Shown one piece after another: positions 54,116 through 63,269 of a stretch of DNA of 64,000 nt; the first letter of the stretch is position 1, and each line of letters starts with the position of its first letter. The stretch is from Paractinoplanes tereljensis. Lineage in GTDB: Bacteria; Actinomycetota; Actinomycetes; Mycobacteriales; Micromonosporaceae. The stretch covers positions 1 to 64,000 of the forward strand of contig NZ_BOMY01000020.1 of the NCBI RefSeq assembly GCF_016862435.1, written 5' to 3'. Made by a program: the position numbers and the translations under genes. Below the pieces are notes generated by a model, which was given only the letters and a program-made list of their open reading frames with translations, had not been told where the DNA came from and ran no database searches.

Positions 54116-55090
54116 GTGACACAGTTGACCGAGCAGGCCGCCGAGCTGCTCATCGCCGAACGGGCGTTCGCGCCCGCGCCGCCCGGCTTCGTCGGAGCCG
54201 CGGTGGACGTCCCGGCGGCTTCCCCGCCGGATTCCCGCACCCGGCTGCGCCACGGTTACCTCGCTGCCCGCTCGGCGCGTGTTGCGGTGGTGAGCGGGCC
54301 GCCCTCCCCCGGCCTGACCAACTGCCTGGACCGGATGGCCGAAGACCTCGCGTTGGCTCGCCCTCTGGTCGCCGCTCCCGGCGGGCCGGTTGCCGGCGGT
54401 GCCGGGATTCGGATCGCGCTTGAGGCCGGCCTGGAGGGTGGTGGTCCGCTCGGCCTTGTCCGTCGGTGGCAGCTCGCGCACACGCTGGCTCCGGTGCTGG
54501 CCGCGGCGTTCGCCAACACGCCCGGCGGCGGGTGGCGCAGCGCGCGGCAGGCGGCCCGGCGGCACCTCCCGGTCCTGCCTCTCGGGGCGCCCCGGGAGGC
54601 CTGGGTGGCCTACGCGATGGAGGCCCCCGATTCGCACGGCCGCAGCGTGCGCGCCCGCTTCCGGGAGGGTGCGGCGCCGACGGCGGCGGAGCTGGACCGG
54701 CACCTGGAATCGCTGCGCCCGCCGGTGGGCGCCCGCGGCCACCTGGAGATCGACGTGGCCGACCACCAGCCCGGCGACGGCTGGCGGGTGCCCGTCGCCA
54801 TCGCCGCCGCCCTGCTCGACGACCCGCAGGCCGCACTGGACGCGACGGCCGCGACCGCCCACCTGGCCCGCGAGTCCGGATTGTGGGAACGGGCCGCTCG
54901 GGAGGCCCTCACCGACCCGGTGCTGGCGGCCGCGGCGCGGGATTGCTTCATCGCCGCTTACGCGGCACTGGCCCGCCAGGGCGCCCCGCGGTCACTGCGC
55001 GACGCCATCGCCGAGTTCACCGAGCGTTACGTGCTGCGCGGCCGCACCCCCGCCGACGACATCCTGGACCGCTCCGCCGCCCAGGCCTGA
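54116..55090 (+). CDS. EgtA-like (glutamate-cysteine ligase family) protein, shortened
   Basis: A 324-aa protein. The C-terminal two-thirds resembles EgtA, the ligase of ergothioneine synthesis: GPLGLVRRWQLAHTLAPVLAAAF, HLEIDVADHQPGDGWRVPVA and the end LRGRTPADDILD. EgtA proteins are usually above 400 aa. The N-terminal metal/ATP-site motif (GLEVE type) reads GAAVD at residues 27-31, and a central block is shorter. Thus catalysis is doubtful. GTG at 54116; the frame opens at 54068 inside the palindrome. No egtB, egtC or egtD is nearby; a class V PLP enzyme is convergent. Confidence 0.7.
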   Translation: MTQLTEQAAELLIAERAFAPAPPGFVGAAVDVPAASPPDSRTRLRHGYLAARSARVAVVSGPPSPGLTNCLDRMAEDLALARPLVAAPGGPVAGGAGIRIALEAGLEGGGPLGLVRRWQLAHTLAPVLAAAFANTPGGGWRSARQAARRHLPVLPLGAPREAWVAYAMEAPDSHGRSVRARFREGAAPTAAELDRHLESLRPPVGARGHLEIDVADHQPGDGWRVPVAIAAALLDDPQAALDATAATAHLARESGLWERAAREALTDPVLAAAARDCFIAAYAALARQGAPRSLRDAIAEFTERYVLRGRTPADDILDRSAAQA

Positions 55091-55098
55091 CGGGGTGT

Positions 55099-56298
55099 TT
55101 ACCTGAGCACTGCGTGCAGGGCGGCCAGGAGGCTGTCGATGTCGGCGGGGGTGGTGCCCAGGCCGAAGCTGGCGCGTAGCAGGCCGCCCTCGCAGCCGTT
55201 GTTGCCGGTGGCGCCGGTCAGGCGGCGGACCAGGGGGTGCGCGCAGAACAGGCCCGCGCGGACGCCGATGCCGAAGTCGTCGGCCAGGCGGGTCGCCACG
55301 CCGGACGGGTCGCGGCCGGGCAGGGCGATCGAGACGATTCCCACGCGCGGCCGCCATGGTCCGAAGATGCTCACCTCGGACGCACCCGGCACGTACCGCA
55401 GGCCGTCGCGCAGCTGTGCGAGCAACTGCTGCTCACGGTCGTGCAGCGCGGTCCGGTCGGTCGCCGCCAGCGCTGCGCATACCGCCGCGAGGGACACCGC
55501 GCCCAGCAGGTTGGGCGTGCCGCCCTCGTGCCTTGCCGGGCCGGTCTGCCAGCGCACGTCGCCGACCTCGTTGCCGACTGCCGCGCTTGCTCCGCCGCCG
55601 GCCAGGTAAGGCGGCGCCGCGTCCAGCCAGTCGGCGCGACCGGCCAGCACGCCGGCGCCGAACGGGGCATAGAGCTTGTGCCCGGACAGCGCCACGTAGT
55701 CGGCGTCGATCTCGCGCAGGTCGATCGCCAGGTGCGGGGCGAGCTGCGCGGCGTCGACCACGATGCGGGCGCCGTGCGCGTGTGCCACCTCGGCCAGGGC
55801 GCGCACCGGCCAGACCTCGCCGGTCACGTTGCTGGCGCCGGTCACGGCCAGCAGCACCGGGCCACCGCGTAGGTCGCTGAGGGCTCGGTCGACGGCTGCT
55901 ACCGCTTCCTCGGGGGTGGCGGGGGCGGGCAGGCGCAGCTGGTTCGGCCAGGGCAGCAGGTTGGCGTGGTGCTCGCCGTCGAAGACGACCGTCGTCGTGC
56001 CGGGCGGCAGGGCGCGGGCCAGCAGGTTGAGGGCGTCCGTCGTGTTGCGGGTGAAGACGACCTGGTCGCCGGGGCGACAGCCGAGGAAGTCGGCGATCAC
56101 GTCGCGGGCTCGCTCGTACTCCAGGGTGGACGTCTGGGAGCGCGGGCCGGTGCCGCGGTGGACGCTGCCGTAGCTCGGCAGCAGGGCGTTGACCGCGTCG
56201 GCGGCGGCGCGCACGCAGGGGGCGGTGGCCGCGTAGTCGAGGTGTACGAAACCGGCGCCGATCACGTCGAGGTCGGCGGACTGGACAGCAAGGGACAT
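55099..56298 (-). CDS. class V aminotransferase / cysteine desulfurase-like PLP enzyme
   Basis: A 399-aa fold-type I PLP enzyme. Schiff-base Lys lies in LSGHKLYAPFGAG, the Asp-Ala pair for the cofactor in VVDAAQLAPH, and HHANLLPW and FTRNTTDALN are class V signatures. The C-terminal CysHis region (LFCAHPLVRRL) recalls cysteine desulfurase active loops. Its leader is a SAM-IV riboswitch, which ties it to methionine/cysteine metabolism. Sulfur mobilisation or EgtE-like C-S cleavage are both possible. Confidence 0.85.
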   Translation of the reverse strand: MSLAVQSADLDVIGAGFVHLDYAATAPCVRAAADAVNALLPSYGSVHRGTGPRSQTSTLEYERARDVIADFLGCRPGDQVVFTRNTTDALNLLARALPPGTTTVVFDGEHHANLLPWPNQLRLPAPATPEEAVAAVDRALSDLRGGPVLLAVTGASNVTGEVWPVRALAEVAHAHGARIVVDAAQLAPHLAIDLREIDADYVALSGHKLYAPFGAGVLAGRADWLDAAPPYLAGGGASAAVGNEVGDVRWQTGPARHEGGTPNLLGAVSLAAVCAALAATDRTALHDREQQLLAQLRDGLRYVPGASEVSIFGPWRPRVGIVSIALPGRDPSGVATRLADDFGIGVRAGLFCAHPLVRRLTGATGNNGCEGGLLRASFGLGTTPADIDSLLAALHAVLR

Positions 56299-56333
56299 GG
56301 CAAAGCTCCGCGAGGGTCGGGGACCCAGGGAGG

Positions 56334-56447
56334 GTCCGCGCTTGCCGACGTCGATCGACGTCAGCCCGGTCCTCACCCGGGGCACCCCATCGCGAACGCA
56401 AGGGTTGCCGGTCAGCAAGCCGGGGCTACGCGCTGACACTCATGACC
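56334..56447 (-). promoter_or_regulatory. SAM-IV riboswitch
   Basis: On the minus strand it begins GGTCATGAGTG, continues AGCCCCGGCTTGCTGACCGG and CAACCC, then GATGGGGTGCCCCGGGTGAG, and ends GGCAAGCGCGGAC. This follows the SAM-IV consensus of actinomycetes closely, including the pseudoknot parts. It ends 35 bp before the ATG of the PLP enzyme gene, with a short GACCC/GGGTC hairpin and GGAG between; SAM should lower expression. Confidence 0.93.
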
Positions 56448-56501
56448 TGCCGAACACGCTAGCAGGCCGCCGGCCCGCAAAGCGATGGGATCCACGCCAC
56501 G

Positions 56502-56535
56502 CCGGCCCGGCGGCTGCGGACAGCCGCCGGGCCGG
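56502..56535 (-). terminator. terminator of the CBS-domain gene
   Basis: Perfect 14-bp stem CCGGCCCGGCGGCT / AGCCGCCGGGCCGG with a 6-nt loop, 9 bp after the CBS gene stop and ahead of the SAM-IV riboswitch; no T tract. Confidence 0.75.
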
Positions 56536-56543
56536 ACGGACGG

Positions 56544-56981
56544 TCAGACGCGTTCGCCGGTGATGTAACCGGTCAGGCTGGTGCGTTCGGCTTCCAGTTC
56601 GTCGATGCGGTTCTTCACCACGTCGCCGATGCTCACCACGCCGCGCAGGGCGCCGTTTTCCACCACGGGGACGTGCCGGAAGCGGTTGTCGGTCATCAGG
56701 CGCTCGACCTCTTCGACGGCGGCCTCGGGGGCCACCGACCGCACCTGGGTGGTGTGGATGTTGCTCACCGGCTGGGTCAGGATGGCGGCGCCGCGAGCGG
56801 CCAGGGCGCGCACCACATCGCGTTCGCTGACGATGCCCTCGACGCGGGTGCCGTCGGAGGAGACGATCACCGCGCCGATCTTGTGTTCGGCCAGGAGGGT
56901 CAGAAGCTCGGTTACGTCTGCGCCGGGTCGTACCGTGACGACCTGGTCGCCCTTGACGCGGAGAATGTCGCTGATACGCAT
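56544..56981 (-). CDS. CBS-domain pair protein
   Basis: A 145-aa protein made of two CBS motifs (about residues 8-65, VTVRPGADVTELLTLLAEHK; and 75-130, VEEVERLMTDNRFRHVPVVE), which together bind adenine nucleotides such as AMP or SAM. MRISDILRVKGDQVVTV start is typical of actinobacterial stand-alone CBS proteins. ATG at 56981 follows GGGGAGC. Partner unknown. Confidence 0.9.
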   Translation of the reverse strand: MRISDILRVKGDQVVTVRPGADVTELLTLLAEHKIGAVIVSSDGTRVEGIVSERDVVRALAARGAAILTQPVSNIHTTQVRSVAPEAAVEEVERLMTDNRFRHVPVVENGALRGVVSIGDVVKNRIDELEAERTSLTGYITGERV

Positions 56982-57120
56982 CGTTGCTCCCCATCTCGTG
57001 CCGGTCCGCGGTAGCCGCTGGCGGGCCGTCCGGAGACGGAAGCGCCCCGCCACGTTGCGGGCATATGCCTAGATGCAGTCAAACACGCTTTGATGTCAAG
57101 GGTGTCAACATGAGGAGGCA

Positions 57121-58086
57121 CTAACGGGGGTGGCGGCGGAGCCTGCGCAGGGTGAGTGCGACCTGCAGCCGCAACCGCCCGGCCGGCGTGGTGATCGACC
57201 AGCCCAGGAGGTGCGCGGCCTGAGCGATCCGGTCCTGCAGGGTGGAGTGGTGCAGGCGTAACGCGGTGGCGGCGGCCCGCAGGCTGGCCGCGTCGGCGTA
57301 GGCGTGCAGGGTGGCCAACGCCCACGGCGCGGCCGTGGTCGCGTGTTCCAGGCGGTGCAGGTCGGGCACGTCGGCGTCGGCCGGCAGGTCGGCGAGCAGC
57401 GCGAGCGCCCCGAGATCGTCGTACCGCACGACCGTCGGCCCGGGATCCTCGGGCGTGCCGTCGGCGGCGAAGCGCAACGCCACCCGGGCCGCCGCATAGG
57501 AGGCCGGCAGGTCGATCGCGGGCCCGATGCCGGCCCGGGCGAACGACGGAACCACCCCGGGCGGGAGAAGGGCCGGTCCACCCGGCAGTGCTACCGCGCG
57601 AACTCCGGGGACGGCGAGATTGAGCTGGTGGACGGCCTGGTCGCGTACATCCGAAGGAGCCGAGGCATCGACGACCAGCTCGACCAGCGCGGGGTCGGCG
57701 GCCGGCGCCCGGCCGCGAGTGCGGTCCAGGACCGCGCGGGCCGCCCCAGCGGCCCGCTCCAAAATCATCGCCTCGACCGGCCCGGGTTCACCGGCGCGCT
57801 CGAGAGCCAGCAGCGCCGAGCCGTCCGGAACCACCGCCAAGCACATCCAGCCGGGGTCGCCGGATGAGGAAAGCGGGGCGGCGGCACCGGAAGCGTCGAC
57901 CCGCACGTGCACCCGGCGGGCGTGGTCGTCGAGGCGGGCCGGACAACCGGCCAGGACAGCGGCGCCGCGGACGATCGCCTGCAGGCCGGCCCGGGTCTCG
58001 GTCAGGCTGTCGAAGTAGGCGATCACCCGCAGTGCGGCACCGGCGTCCGCGTCGAGCGCCGCCAACCGCACCGCGAGGTCCCGCAC
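57121..58086 (-). CDS. PucR-type helix-turn-helix regulator
   Basis: A 321-aa regulator with a GAF-like N-terminal half (residues about 15-120) and a C-terminal PucR/CdaR HTH (ADAASLRAAATALRLHHSTLQ and RIAQAAHLLGWSI, ending TLRRLRRHP). Such proteins usually activate catabolic genes. It begins 9 bp after the stop of the adjacent esterase gene on the same strand, so it is probably co-transcribed with it. Confidence 0.82.
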   Translation of the reverse strand: MRDLAVRLAALDADAGAALRVIAYFDSLTETRAGLQAIVRGAAVLAGCPARLDDHARRVHVRVDASGAAAPLSSSGDPGWMCLAVVPDGSALLALERAGEPGPVEAMILERAAGAARAVLDRTRGRAPAADPALVELVVDASAPSDVRDQAVHQLNLAVPGVRAVALPGGPALLPPGVVPSFARAGIGPAIDLPASYAAARVALRFAADGTPEDPGPTVVRYDDLGALALLADLPADADVPDLHRLEHATTAAPWALATLHAYADAASLRAAATALRLHHSTLQDRIAQAAHLLGWSITTPAGRLRLQVALTLRRLRRHPR

Positions 58087-58095
58087 GTCTCGAAC

Positions 58096-59064
58096 CTAGC
58101 CGTTGAACAGGCGGTTCAGCCAGCGCACCCGGGCATCCTGGGCGTCCCGGCTGAGCGCGGCGGCCGGCGCCATCATGTCGAAGCCGTGGAAGCCGCCGGG
58201 CCATACGTGCAGCTCGGCCCGGCCGCCGGCCTGCCAGATCCGGGTGGCGTAGGCGACGTCCTCGTCGCGGAACGTCTCGGCCGAGCCGACGTCGATGAAC
58301 GCGGGCGGCAGGCCGGACAGGTCGTCAGCCCGGGCCGGGGCGGCGTAGGGCGAGACCTCCGGGCCGCCGCGGCGGTCGCCGAGCAGCGCCGACCAGCCCA
58401 TGAGATTGGCCTGCCGGTCCCACACCCCGAGCCCGTCCATCTGTACCGCCGACGGGGTGTCATTGCGGTCGTCCAGCATCGGGCACATCAGCATCTGCCC
58501 GAGCAGGGCCGGGCCGCCCTCGTCCCGGGCGCGCAGGGCCAGGGCGGCCGCGAGCCCGCCGCCGGCGCTGCCCCCGGCGACGATCAGCCGGTCCGGGTCG
58601 AAGCCGAGCTCGTCGGCGTGCGCGGCGGTCCAGAGCAGGCCCGCCCAGCAGTCGTCGATCGGGCCGGGATGCGGCGTCTCGGGTGCGAGCCGGTACTCGA
58701 CCGACACGATGACCAGGCCGAACTGTTCGGCCCACGGCAGCAGGGCCTCGACCCCGATACGCCGGTCGCCGAGCACCATGCCGCCGCCATGCGTGTGGTA
58801 GATGCACCCGAGCGTGCCGGCGGCCGCGGTCGGCGTGCAGATCAGCAGCGTGATGTCGGGGTCGCCGCCGAGGCCGGGCACGACGCGCTCGGCGACGGTG
58901 AACGCGCCGTCGCGGCGCAGCTGCACGTCGGTGGGCCCGGCCACCGCACCGCCGCCACGGGCCTCGGCCAGGCTGTCGAGGGTGAACGGCGGCAGCATCT
59001 CCTGGATCACGCCGAGGGCGGCGGCGAGTTCCGGGTCGAAGGGCGGGGGCAGGGTTGTCGTCAC
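58096..59064 (-). CDS. HSL-family alpha/beta-hydrolase (esterase)
   Basis: A 322-aa esterase of the hormone-sensitive lipase group: oxyanion motif HTHGGGMVLGD, nucleophile Ser in AGGSAGGGLA, acid Asp in FIDVGSAETFRDED, base His in GGFHGFD. Likely cuts short-chain esters. I use GTG 59064, which has AGGAGG 8 bp upstream, and not the earlier in-frame start at 59103. Confidence 0.9.
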   Translation of the reverse strand: MTTTLPPPFDPELAAALGVIQEMLPPFTLDSLAEARGGGAVAGPTDVQLRRDGAFTVAERVVPGLGGDPDITLLICTPTAAAGTLGCIYHTHGGGMVLGDRRIGVEALLPWAEQFGLVIVSVEYRLAPETPHPGPIDDCWAGLLWTAAHADELGFDPDRLIVAGGSAGGGLAAALALRARDEGGPALLGQMLMCPMLDDRNDTPSAVQMDGLGVWDRQANLMGWSALLGDRRGGPEVSPYAAPARADDLSGLPPAFIDVGSAETFRDEDVAYATRIWQAGGRAELHVWPGGFHGFDMMAPAAALSRDAQDARVRWLNRLFNG

Positions 59065-59151
59065 GGCGGGCCTCCTGGTGGACGGGGATGTGACCGCTGT
59101 CACCCAGGATGCGGCGCCGGGGCCTGCCCTTCGAGCGCCATCCGGCGGAAT

Positions 59152-59742
59152 CTACCCGCCGGTTGGCGGGTCGAGGTCCCGGAAGATCATTTCGGCGGCC
59201 GCCTCCCACTGCGCGACCAGGTCGATCTCGGCCGGGTTGCGCAGCCAGTGCACCTGGAGCCCGTCCATCATCGCGGCGATCCGCACGGCCACCCCGTCCG
59301 GATCCGGGGTGAGGTCCTTGAGCAGCCGGGCGAACCCCTCCAGGGTCTTCTGCTGGCGGGCCGCGAAGTAGTCGTGCGCGGGGTGTCCGGGGGTCAGCGA
59401 CTCGGCCTGGAGCACGGCGAAAAGTCGTACGATCTCGGGCTGGTTTGCATTGCGGCGCACCAGCGCCGCGCAGATCTCCCGGGCCGAGGAGGCGTCGCCG
59501 ATCGCCTCGTCCAGCGAGCGCACGTCGGCCTCGTCGCGGTGATCGAGAACCGCCAGCAGCAGGCCGTCCTTGGAACCGACGTGGTGCAGCAGGCCGGGCA
59601 CGGTGAGCCCGCAGCCGTCCGCCACGTCCTGCATCGACAGGCCCCAGAAACCGCGCTCGGCGATCAGCCGGGTGGTGACGTCGATGATCTGCCGGCGGCG
59701 CTCGGCGGCGGGCAGCCGGGGACGTTCGCGGCGCAGTGTCAC
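59152..59742 (-). CDS. TetR-family regulator, divergent from the beta-glucosidase
   Basis: A 196-aa TetR protein: HTH SMQDVADGCGLTVPGLLHHVGS and a C-terminal ligand domain (ALVRRNANQPEIVRLFAVLQ). GTG 59742 has AAGGAG at 8 bp. Divergent from the GH3 gene across 113 bp, so it likely controls glucoside use. Confidence 0.86.
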   Translation of the reverse strand: MTLRRERPRLPAAERRRQIIDVTTRLIAERGFWGLSMQDVADGCGLTVPGLLHHVGSKDGLLLAVLDHRDEADVRSLDEAIGDASSAREICAALVRRNANQPEIVRLFAVLQAESLTPGHPAHDYFAARQQKTLEGFARLLKDLTPDPDGVAVRIAAMMDGLQVHWLRNPAEIDLVAQWEAAAEMIFRDLDPPTGG

Positions 59743-59815
59743 GCGCAAAGCTCCTTCACAGCCGGTGACCTCTTGTGAGGATCACTGTGTCGAGCATATG
59801 TTGCTAAGTAGTTAA

Positions 59816-59828
59816 TACCTAGTAGGTA
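59816..59828. promoter_or_regulatory. candidate operator before the beta-glucosidase
   Basis: TACCT-AGT-AGGTA palindrome within an AT-rich stretch (CTAAGTAGTTAATACC...), 28 bp before the GH3 start. Related half-sites CTAAGTAG and CTCAGTAG flank it. Fits the divergent TetR. Confidence 0.5.
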
Positions 59829-59855
59829 CTCAGTAGTCCTCCTGAGGAGCCACCC

Positions 59856-62027
59856 ATGGAACTCAAAGACCAGGCCGCCATCACGAGTGGCTCCGCCTTC
59901 TGGTCCACCACGGCCGCCGGCGGCGTCCCGGCGATCACGCTGACCGACGGCCCGCACGGCGTACGCCTGCAGGTGGCCGGCGCCGACGACATCCTGGCCG
60001 GCCAGCCCGCCACCTGCTTCCCGCCGGCCGTGGCGTCCGGCTCGACCTGGGACCCCGAGCTGCTGCAGCGGATGGGCGAGGCGCTCGCCGACGAGTGCCG
60101 GTCGATGGGCGTGCACGTGCTGCTCGGGCCGGGCATCAACCTCAAGCGCACCCCGCTCGGCGGCCGCAACTTCGAGTACTTCAGCGAGGACCCGCTGGTG
60201 GCCGGGGTGCTCGCCACCGCCTGGGTGCGCGGCCTGCAGAGCCGGGGCGTGGGCGCGTCGCTCAAGCACTTCGCGGTCAACAGCCAGGAGACCGACCGGA
60301 TGCGGGTCAGCGCCGACATCGACGAGCGCACGCTGCGCGAGCTCTACCTGCGGGCCTTCCAGCGGGTGGTGACCGAGGCGCAGCCGTGGACCGTCATGTG
60401 TGCCTACAACAAGATCAATGGGGTGTACGCGAGCCAGAACCACTTCCTGCTCACCGAGGTGCTGCGGGACGAGTGGGGCTTCGAGGGCCTGGTGATGTCG
60501 GACTGGGGCGCGGTGGTCGACCGGGTCGAGGCGATCCGTGCCGGCCTGGACCTGACCATGCCCGGCCCGGACGACGGCGGCGACCAGGCCCTGATCGAAG
60601 CGGTCAGCGACGGCCGGCTGCCGGCCGACACGTTGGCGACGTCGGCCGCGCGGGTCCAAACGCTGGTTTCCCGTGCAGAAGCGACAAGTCCCGCGACTTA
60701 CGACACTGACGCCCACCACGCGCTCGCCCGCGAGATCGCCGGCCGCGGCATCGTCCTGCTCAAGAACGACGGCGCCATCCTCCCGCTGAACCCCACCCAG
60801 ACCATCGCGGTCATCGGCGAATCCGCCCGCACCCCCCGCTACCAGGGCGGCGGCAGCTCCCAGATCACCCCGACCCGCCTCGACAACGCCCTCGCGGCAC
60901 TGGAAGAAGCCGCCCCCGGCCAGATCCGCTTCACCGCCGACCCGAAAGAGGCCGAGAAGCTGGCCCGCGAAGCCGACGTGGCGATCGTGTTCGCCGCCAC
61001 CGACTTCGAGACCGAGGGATCCGACCGCGAGTCGCTGGATCTTCCGGCCGCCGAGATCGCCCTGATCGAGAAGGTGGCGGTCGCCAACCCGCGGACCGTC
61101 GTCGTCCTGGCCAACGGCGCCGTCGTCCGCACCACCCCGTGGGACAGCAAGGTCAAGGGCCTGCTCGAGGGCTGGCTGCTCGGCCAGGCCGGCGGCAGCG
61201 CGATCGCCGACGTCCTGCTCGGCACGGTCAACCCGTCCGGCCGGCTGGCCGAGACGATCCCGCTCAAGCTCGCCGACCACCCGTCCTACCTGGACTTCCC
61301 CGGCGAGGCCGGGCACGTCCGCTACGGCGAGGGCATCCACGTCGGTTACCGCGGCTTCGACGCCCGCGAGCAGGAGGTCGCGTACCCGTTCGGCTTCGGC
61401 CTGTCCTACACGACGTTCACCTACGGCCAGGCGCACGCGATCGCCACGGACAACGGCATCGACATCACTCTCGACGTCACCAACACCGGCGACCGCGACG
61501 GCCGCGAGGTCGTCCAGGCGTACCTCAGCCTCCCCGGCTCCCGCGTCCGCCGCGCCCCGCGCGAGCTGAAGGCCTTCGCCAACGTCGAGATCCCGGCCGG
61601 CCAGACGGTGCCGGTCAAGCTGCACATCGACCGCCCCGATCTCGCCTACTGGGAGATCCGTCTCAACCGCTGGATCATCGAACCTGGCGAGTACGCCATC
61701 GCGGTCGGCTCCTCCTCCCGCCACCTGCACACCCGGGTCACCGTCTCGCTGGAGGGCGACGGCGCCGACGCGCGCATCCCGCTCGCCACCGACTCGACCA
61801 TCGGCGAGTGGCTCTCCGACCCGCGCGGTGCCGAGGTGCTCGGCGAGGTGTTCGCCAAGATGGCCACCGAGGGCAGTGGTGGCATGGCCGCCGCGATGAC
61901 CGCCGACCCCGAGATGATGCAGATGGCGATGAGCTTCCCGCTCGACCGGATGGCGATGTTCCCCGGCAGTCCGTTCACCCCGGAAACCCTGCGCGGGCTG
62001 GCCGACGACGCCAACAACGCCTCTTAG
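59856..62027 (+). CDS. GH3 beta-glucosidase
   Basis: A 723-aa cytosolic GH3 enzyme (no signal peptide). Barrel domain with LTDGPHGVR, LKHFAVNSQETDR and nucleophile Asp216 in VMSDWGA; then the alpha/beta-sandwich domain (GIVLLKNDGAILPLN, YQGGGSSQITPTRLD) and C-terminal fibronectin-III-like domain (GDRDGREVVQAYLSLPGSRV). A further tail of about 100 residues (DPRGAEVLGEVFAKMATEG) is helical. Releases glucose or related sugars from imported oligosaccharides. Confidence 0.94.
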   Translation: MELKDQAAITSGSAFWSTTAAGGVPAITLTDGPHGVRLQVAGADDILAGQPATCFPPAVASGSTWDPELLQRMGEALADECRSMGVHVLLGPGINLKRTPLGGRNFEYFSEDPLVAGVLATAWVRGLQSRGVGASLKHFAVNSQETDRMRVSADIDERTLRELYLRAFQRVVTEAQPWTVMCAYNKINGVYASQNHFLLTEVLRDEWGFEGLVMSDWGAVVDRVEAIRAGLDLTMPGPDDGGDQALIEAVSDGRLPADTLATSAARVQTLVSRAEATSPATYDTDAHHALAREIAGRGIVLLKNDGAILPLNPTQTIAVIGESARTPRYQGGGSSQITPTRLDNALAALEEAAPGQIRFTADPKEAEKLAREADVAIVFAATDFETEGSDRESLDLPAAEIALIEKVAVANPRTVVVLANGAVVRTTPWDSKVKGLLEGWLLGQAGGSAIADVLLGTVNPSGRLAETIPLKLADHPSYLDFPGEAGHVRYGEGIHVGYRGFDAREQEVAYPFGFGLSYTTFTYGQAHAIATDNGIDITLDVTNTGDRDGREVVQAYLSLPGSRVRRAPRELKAFANVEIPAGQTVPVKLHIDRPDLAYWEIRLNRWIIEPGEYAIAVGSSSRHLHTRVTVSLEGDGADARIPLATDSTIGEWLSDPRGAEVLGEVFAKMATEGSGGMAAAMTADPEMMQMAMSFPLDRMAMFPGSPFTPETLRGLADDANNAS

Positions 62028-62170
62028 AAAAGTACGCCCGCCGAACAGTCCCGTGGCACTCAGTTTTCCCTGGCTGCCACGCCAGGCCGTCCGCCCGCTA
62101 CGGCCGGGTGGGCGGCCGGACTGTCCGCCGCGCGACAGGATCGCGGCGCGCTTTCCGACATGGTCGGAGG

Positions 62171-63163
62171 ATGGAACTCAGAACAAGGTTCACCGAGGCG
62201 TACGGCCTGAGCACACCCATCGCCCAGGCCGGCATGGCCTTCGTAGGAATGACCCCCGACCTGGCCGTGGCCGTCGGCAACGCGGGCGGCATGGGTTCAC
62301 TGGGCGTCGGGCTGATGCCCCCACCGGCGATGCTGCAGGTCATCGCGGCGATCCGGGCCGGCACCCCGGCGCCCTTCCACGTCAACTTCATCACCGTCTT
62401 CAGCGAGCAGCCCCAGATCGACGCGGTCTGCGAGGCTGGGGTGCCGGCCGTCTCGTTCCACTGGGGTCACCCGAAGCGCGCCTGGATCGACCAGCTGCAC
62501 GCGGCCGGCATCCGCGTCTTCGAACAGATCGGCGACGTGGACGCCGCGAAACGAGCGGCCGACGACGGCGTAGACGTGGTGGTGGCGCAGGGCTCCGAGG
62601 CCGGCGGCCACAACTTCGCCACGCTGCCCACGTTCGCGCTGATCCCGCTGGTGGTCGACGCGGTCGCGCCGGCCCTGGTGCTGGCGGCGGGCGGCATCGC
62701 GGACGGCCGGGGCCTGGCCGCCGCCCTGATGCTGGGCGCCGACGGCGCCTGGATCGGCACCCGTCTGGTGGCCACCGACGAGTCCCTGGCCCACGAGGGC
62801 TACAAGTCCCGCCTGGTCGAGGCCGCCGCCGGCGACACGGTGGTGACGTCCCTGTTCGGACCGGAGACCCCGGATTTCAACCCGATGCGGGTGCTCCGCA
62901 ACCGGGTGATCGACGAGAAGCCGCTGTTCACCGCCGAACGCCCGATCATCGGCCACACCGTCCTGGGCGGACAGCCCATCGACGTACCCCGCTTCTCGAA
63001 TCTGGTCCCGATGCGCGACGTAACCACCGGCGACCTGGACGAGATGCCCCTGCTGGCCGGCCAGGGCGTAGGCCTGATCGACGCGGTGAAGAGCGCCGGC
63101 TCGGTGATAGCCGACCTGACCGCCCAGGCCCGCGACTCCCTGAACCGCTACGGCGCCGCGTAA
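62171..63163 (+). CDS. nitronate monooxygenase-family FMN enzyme
   Basis: A 330-aa FMN-binding TIM barrel of the 2-nitropropane dioxygenase family: PIAQAGMAFVG at strand 1, VVAQGSEAGGHN (catalytic His region), LAAGGIADGRGLAAALMLGADG phosphate-binding loop and GTRLVATDES. Oxidises alkyl nitronates, or acts as a quinone/enoyl reductase in relatives. GGAGG touches the ATG directly, leaving no spacing; translation from a leaderless message or an upstream non-ATG start is possible. Confidence 0.88.
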   Translation: MELRTRFTEAYGLSTPIAQAGMAFVGMTPDLAVAVGNAGGMGSLGVGLMPPPAMLQVIAAIRAGTPAPFHVNFITVFSEQPQIDAVCEAGVPAVSFHWGHPKRAWIDQLHAAGIRVFEQIGDVDAAKRAADDGVDVVVAQGSEAGGHNFATLPTFALIPLVVDAVAPALVLAAGGIADGRGLAAALMLGADGAWIGTRLVATDESLAHEGYKSRLVEAAAGDTVVTSLFGPETPDFNPMRVLRNRVIDEKPLFTAERPIIGHTVLGGQPIDVPRFSNLVPMRDVTTGDLDEMPLLAGQGVGLIDAVKSAGSVIADLTAQARDSLNRYGAA

Positions 63164-63269
63164 CGAAGAGGTGGATCGCTCGTTTCATCGTGGTGGACCC
63201 GAATTCGGTCCTAGACTGCGAGGGTGGCCGATCGGTCACACTTGACCGGTTATCAGACTGTATGTTAGC

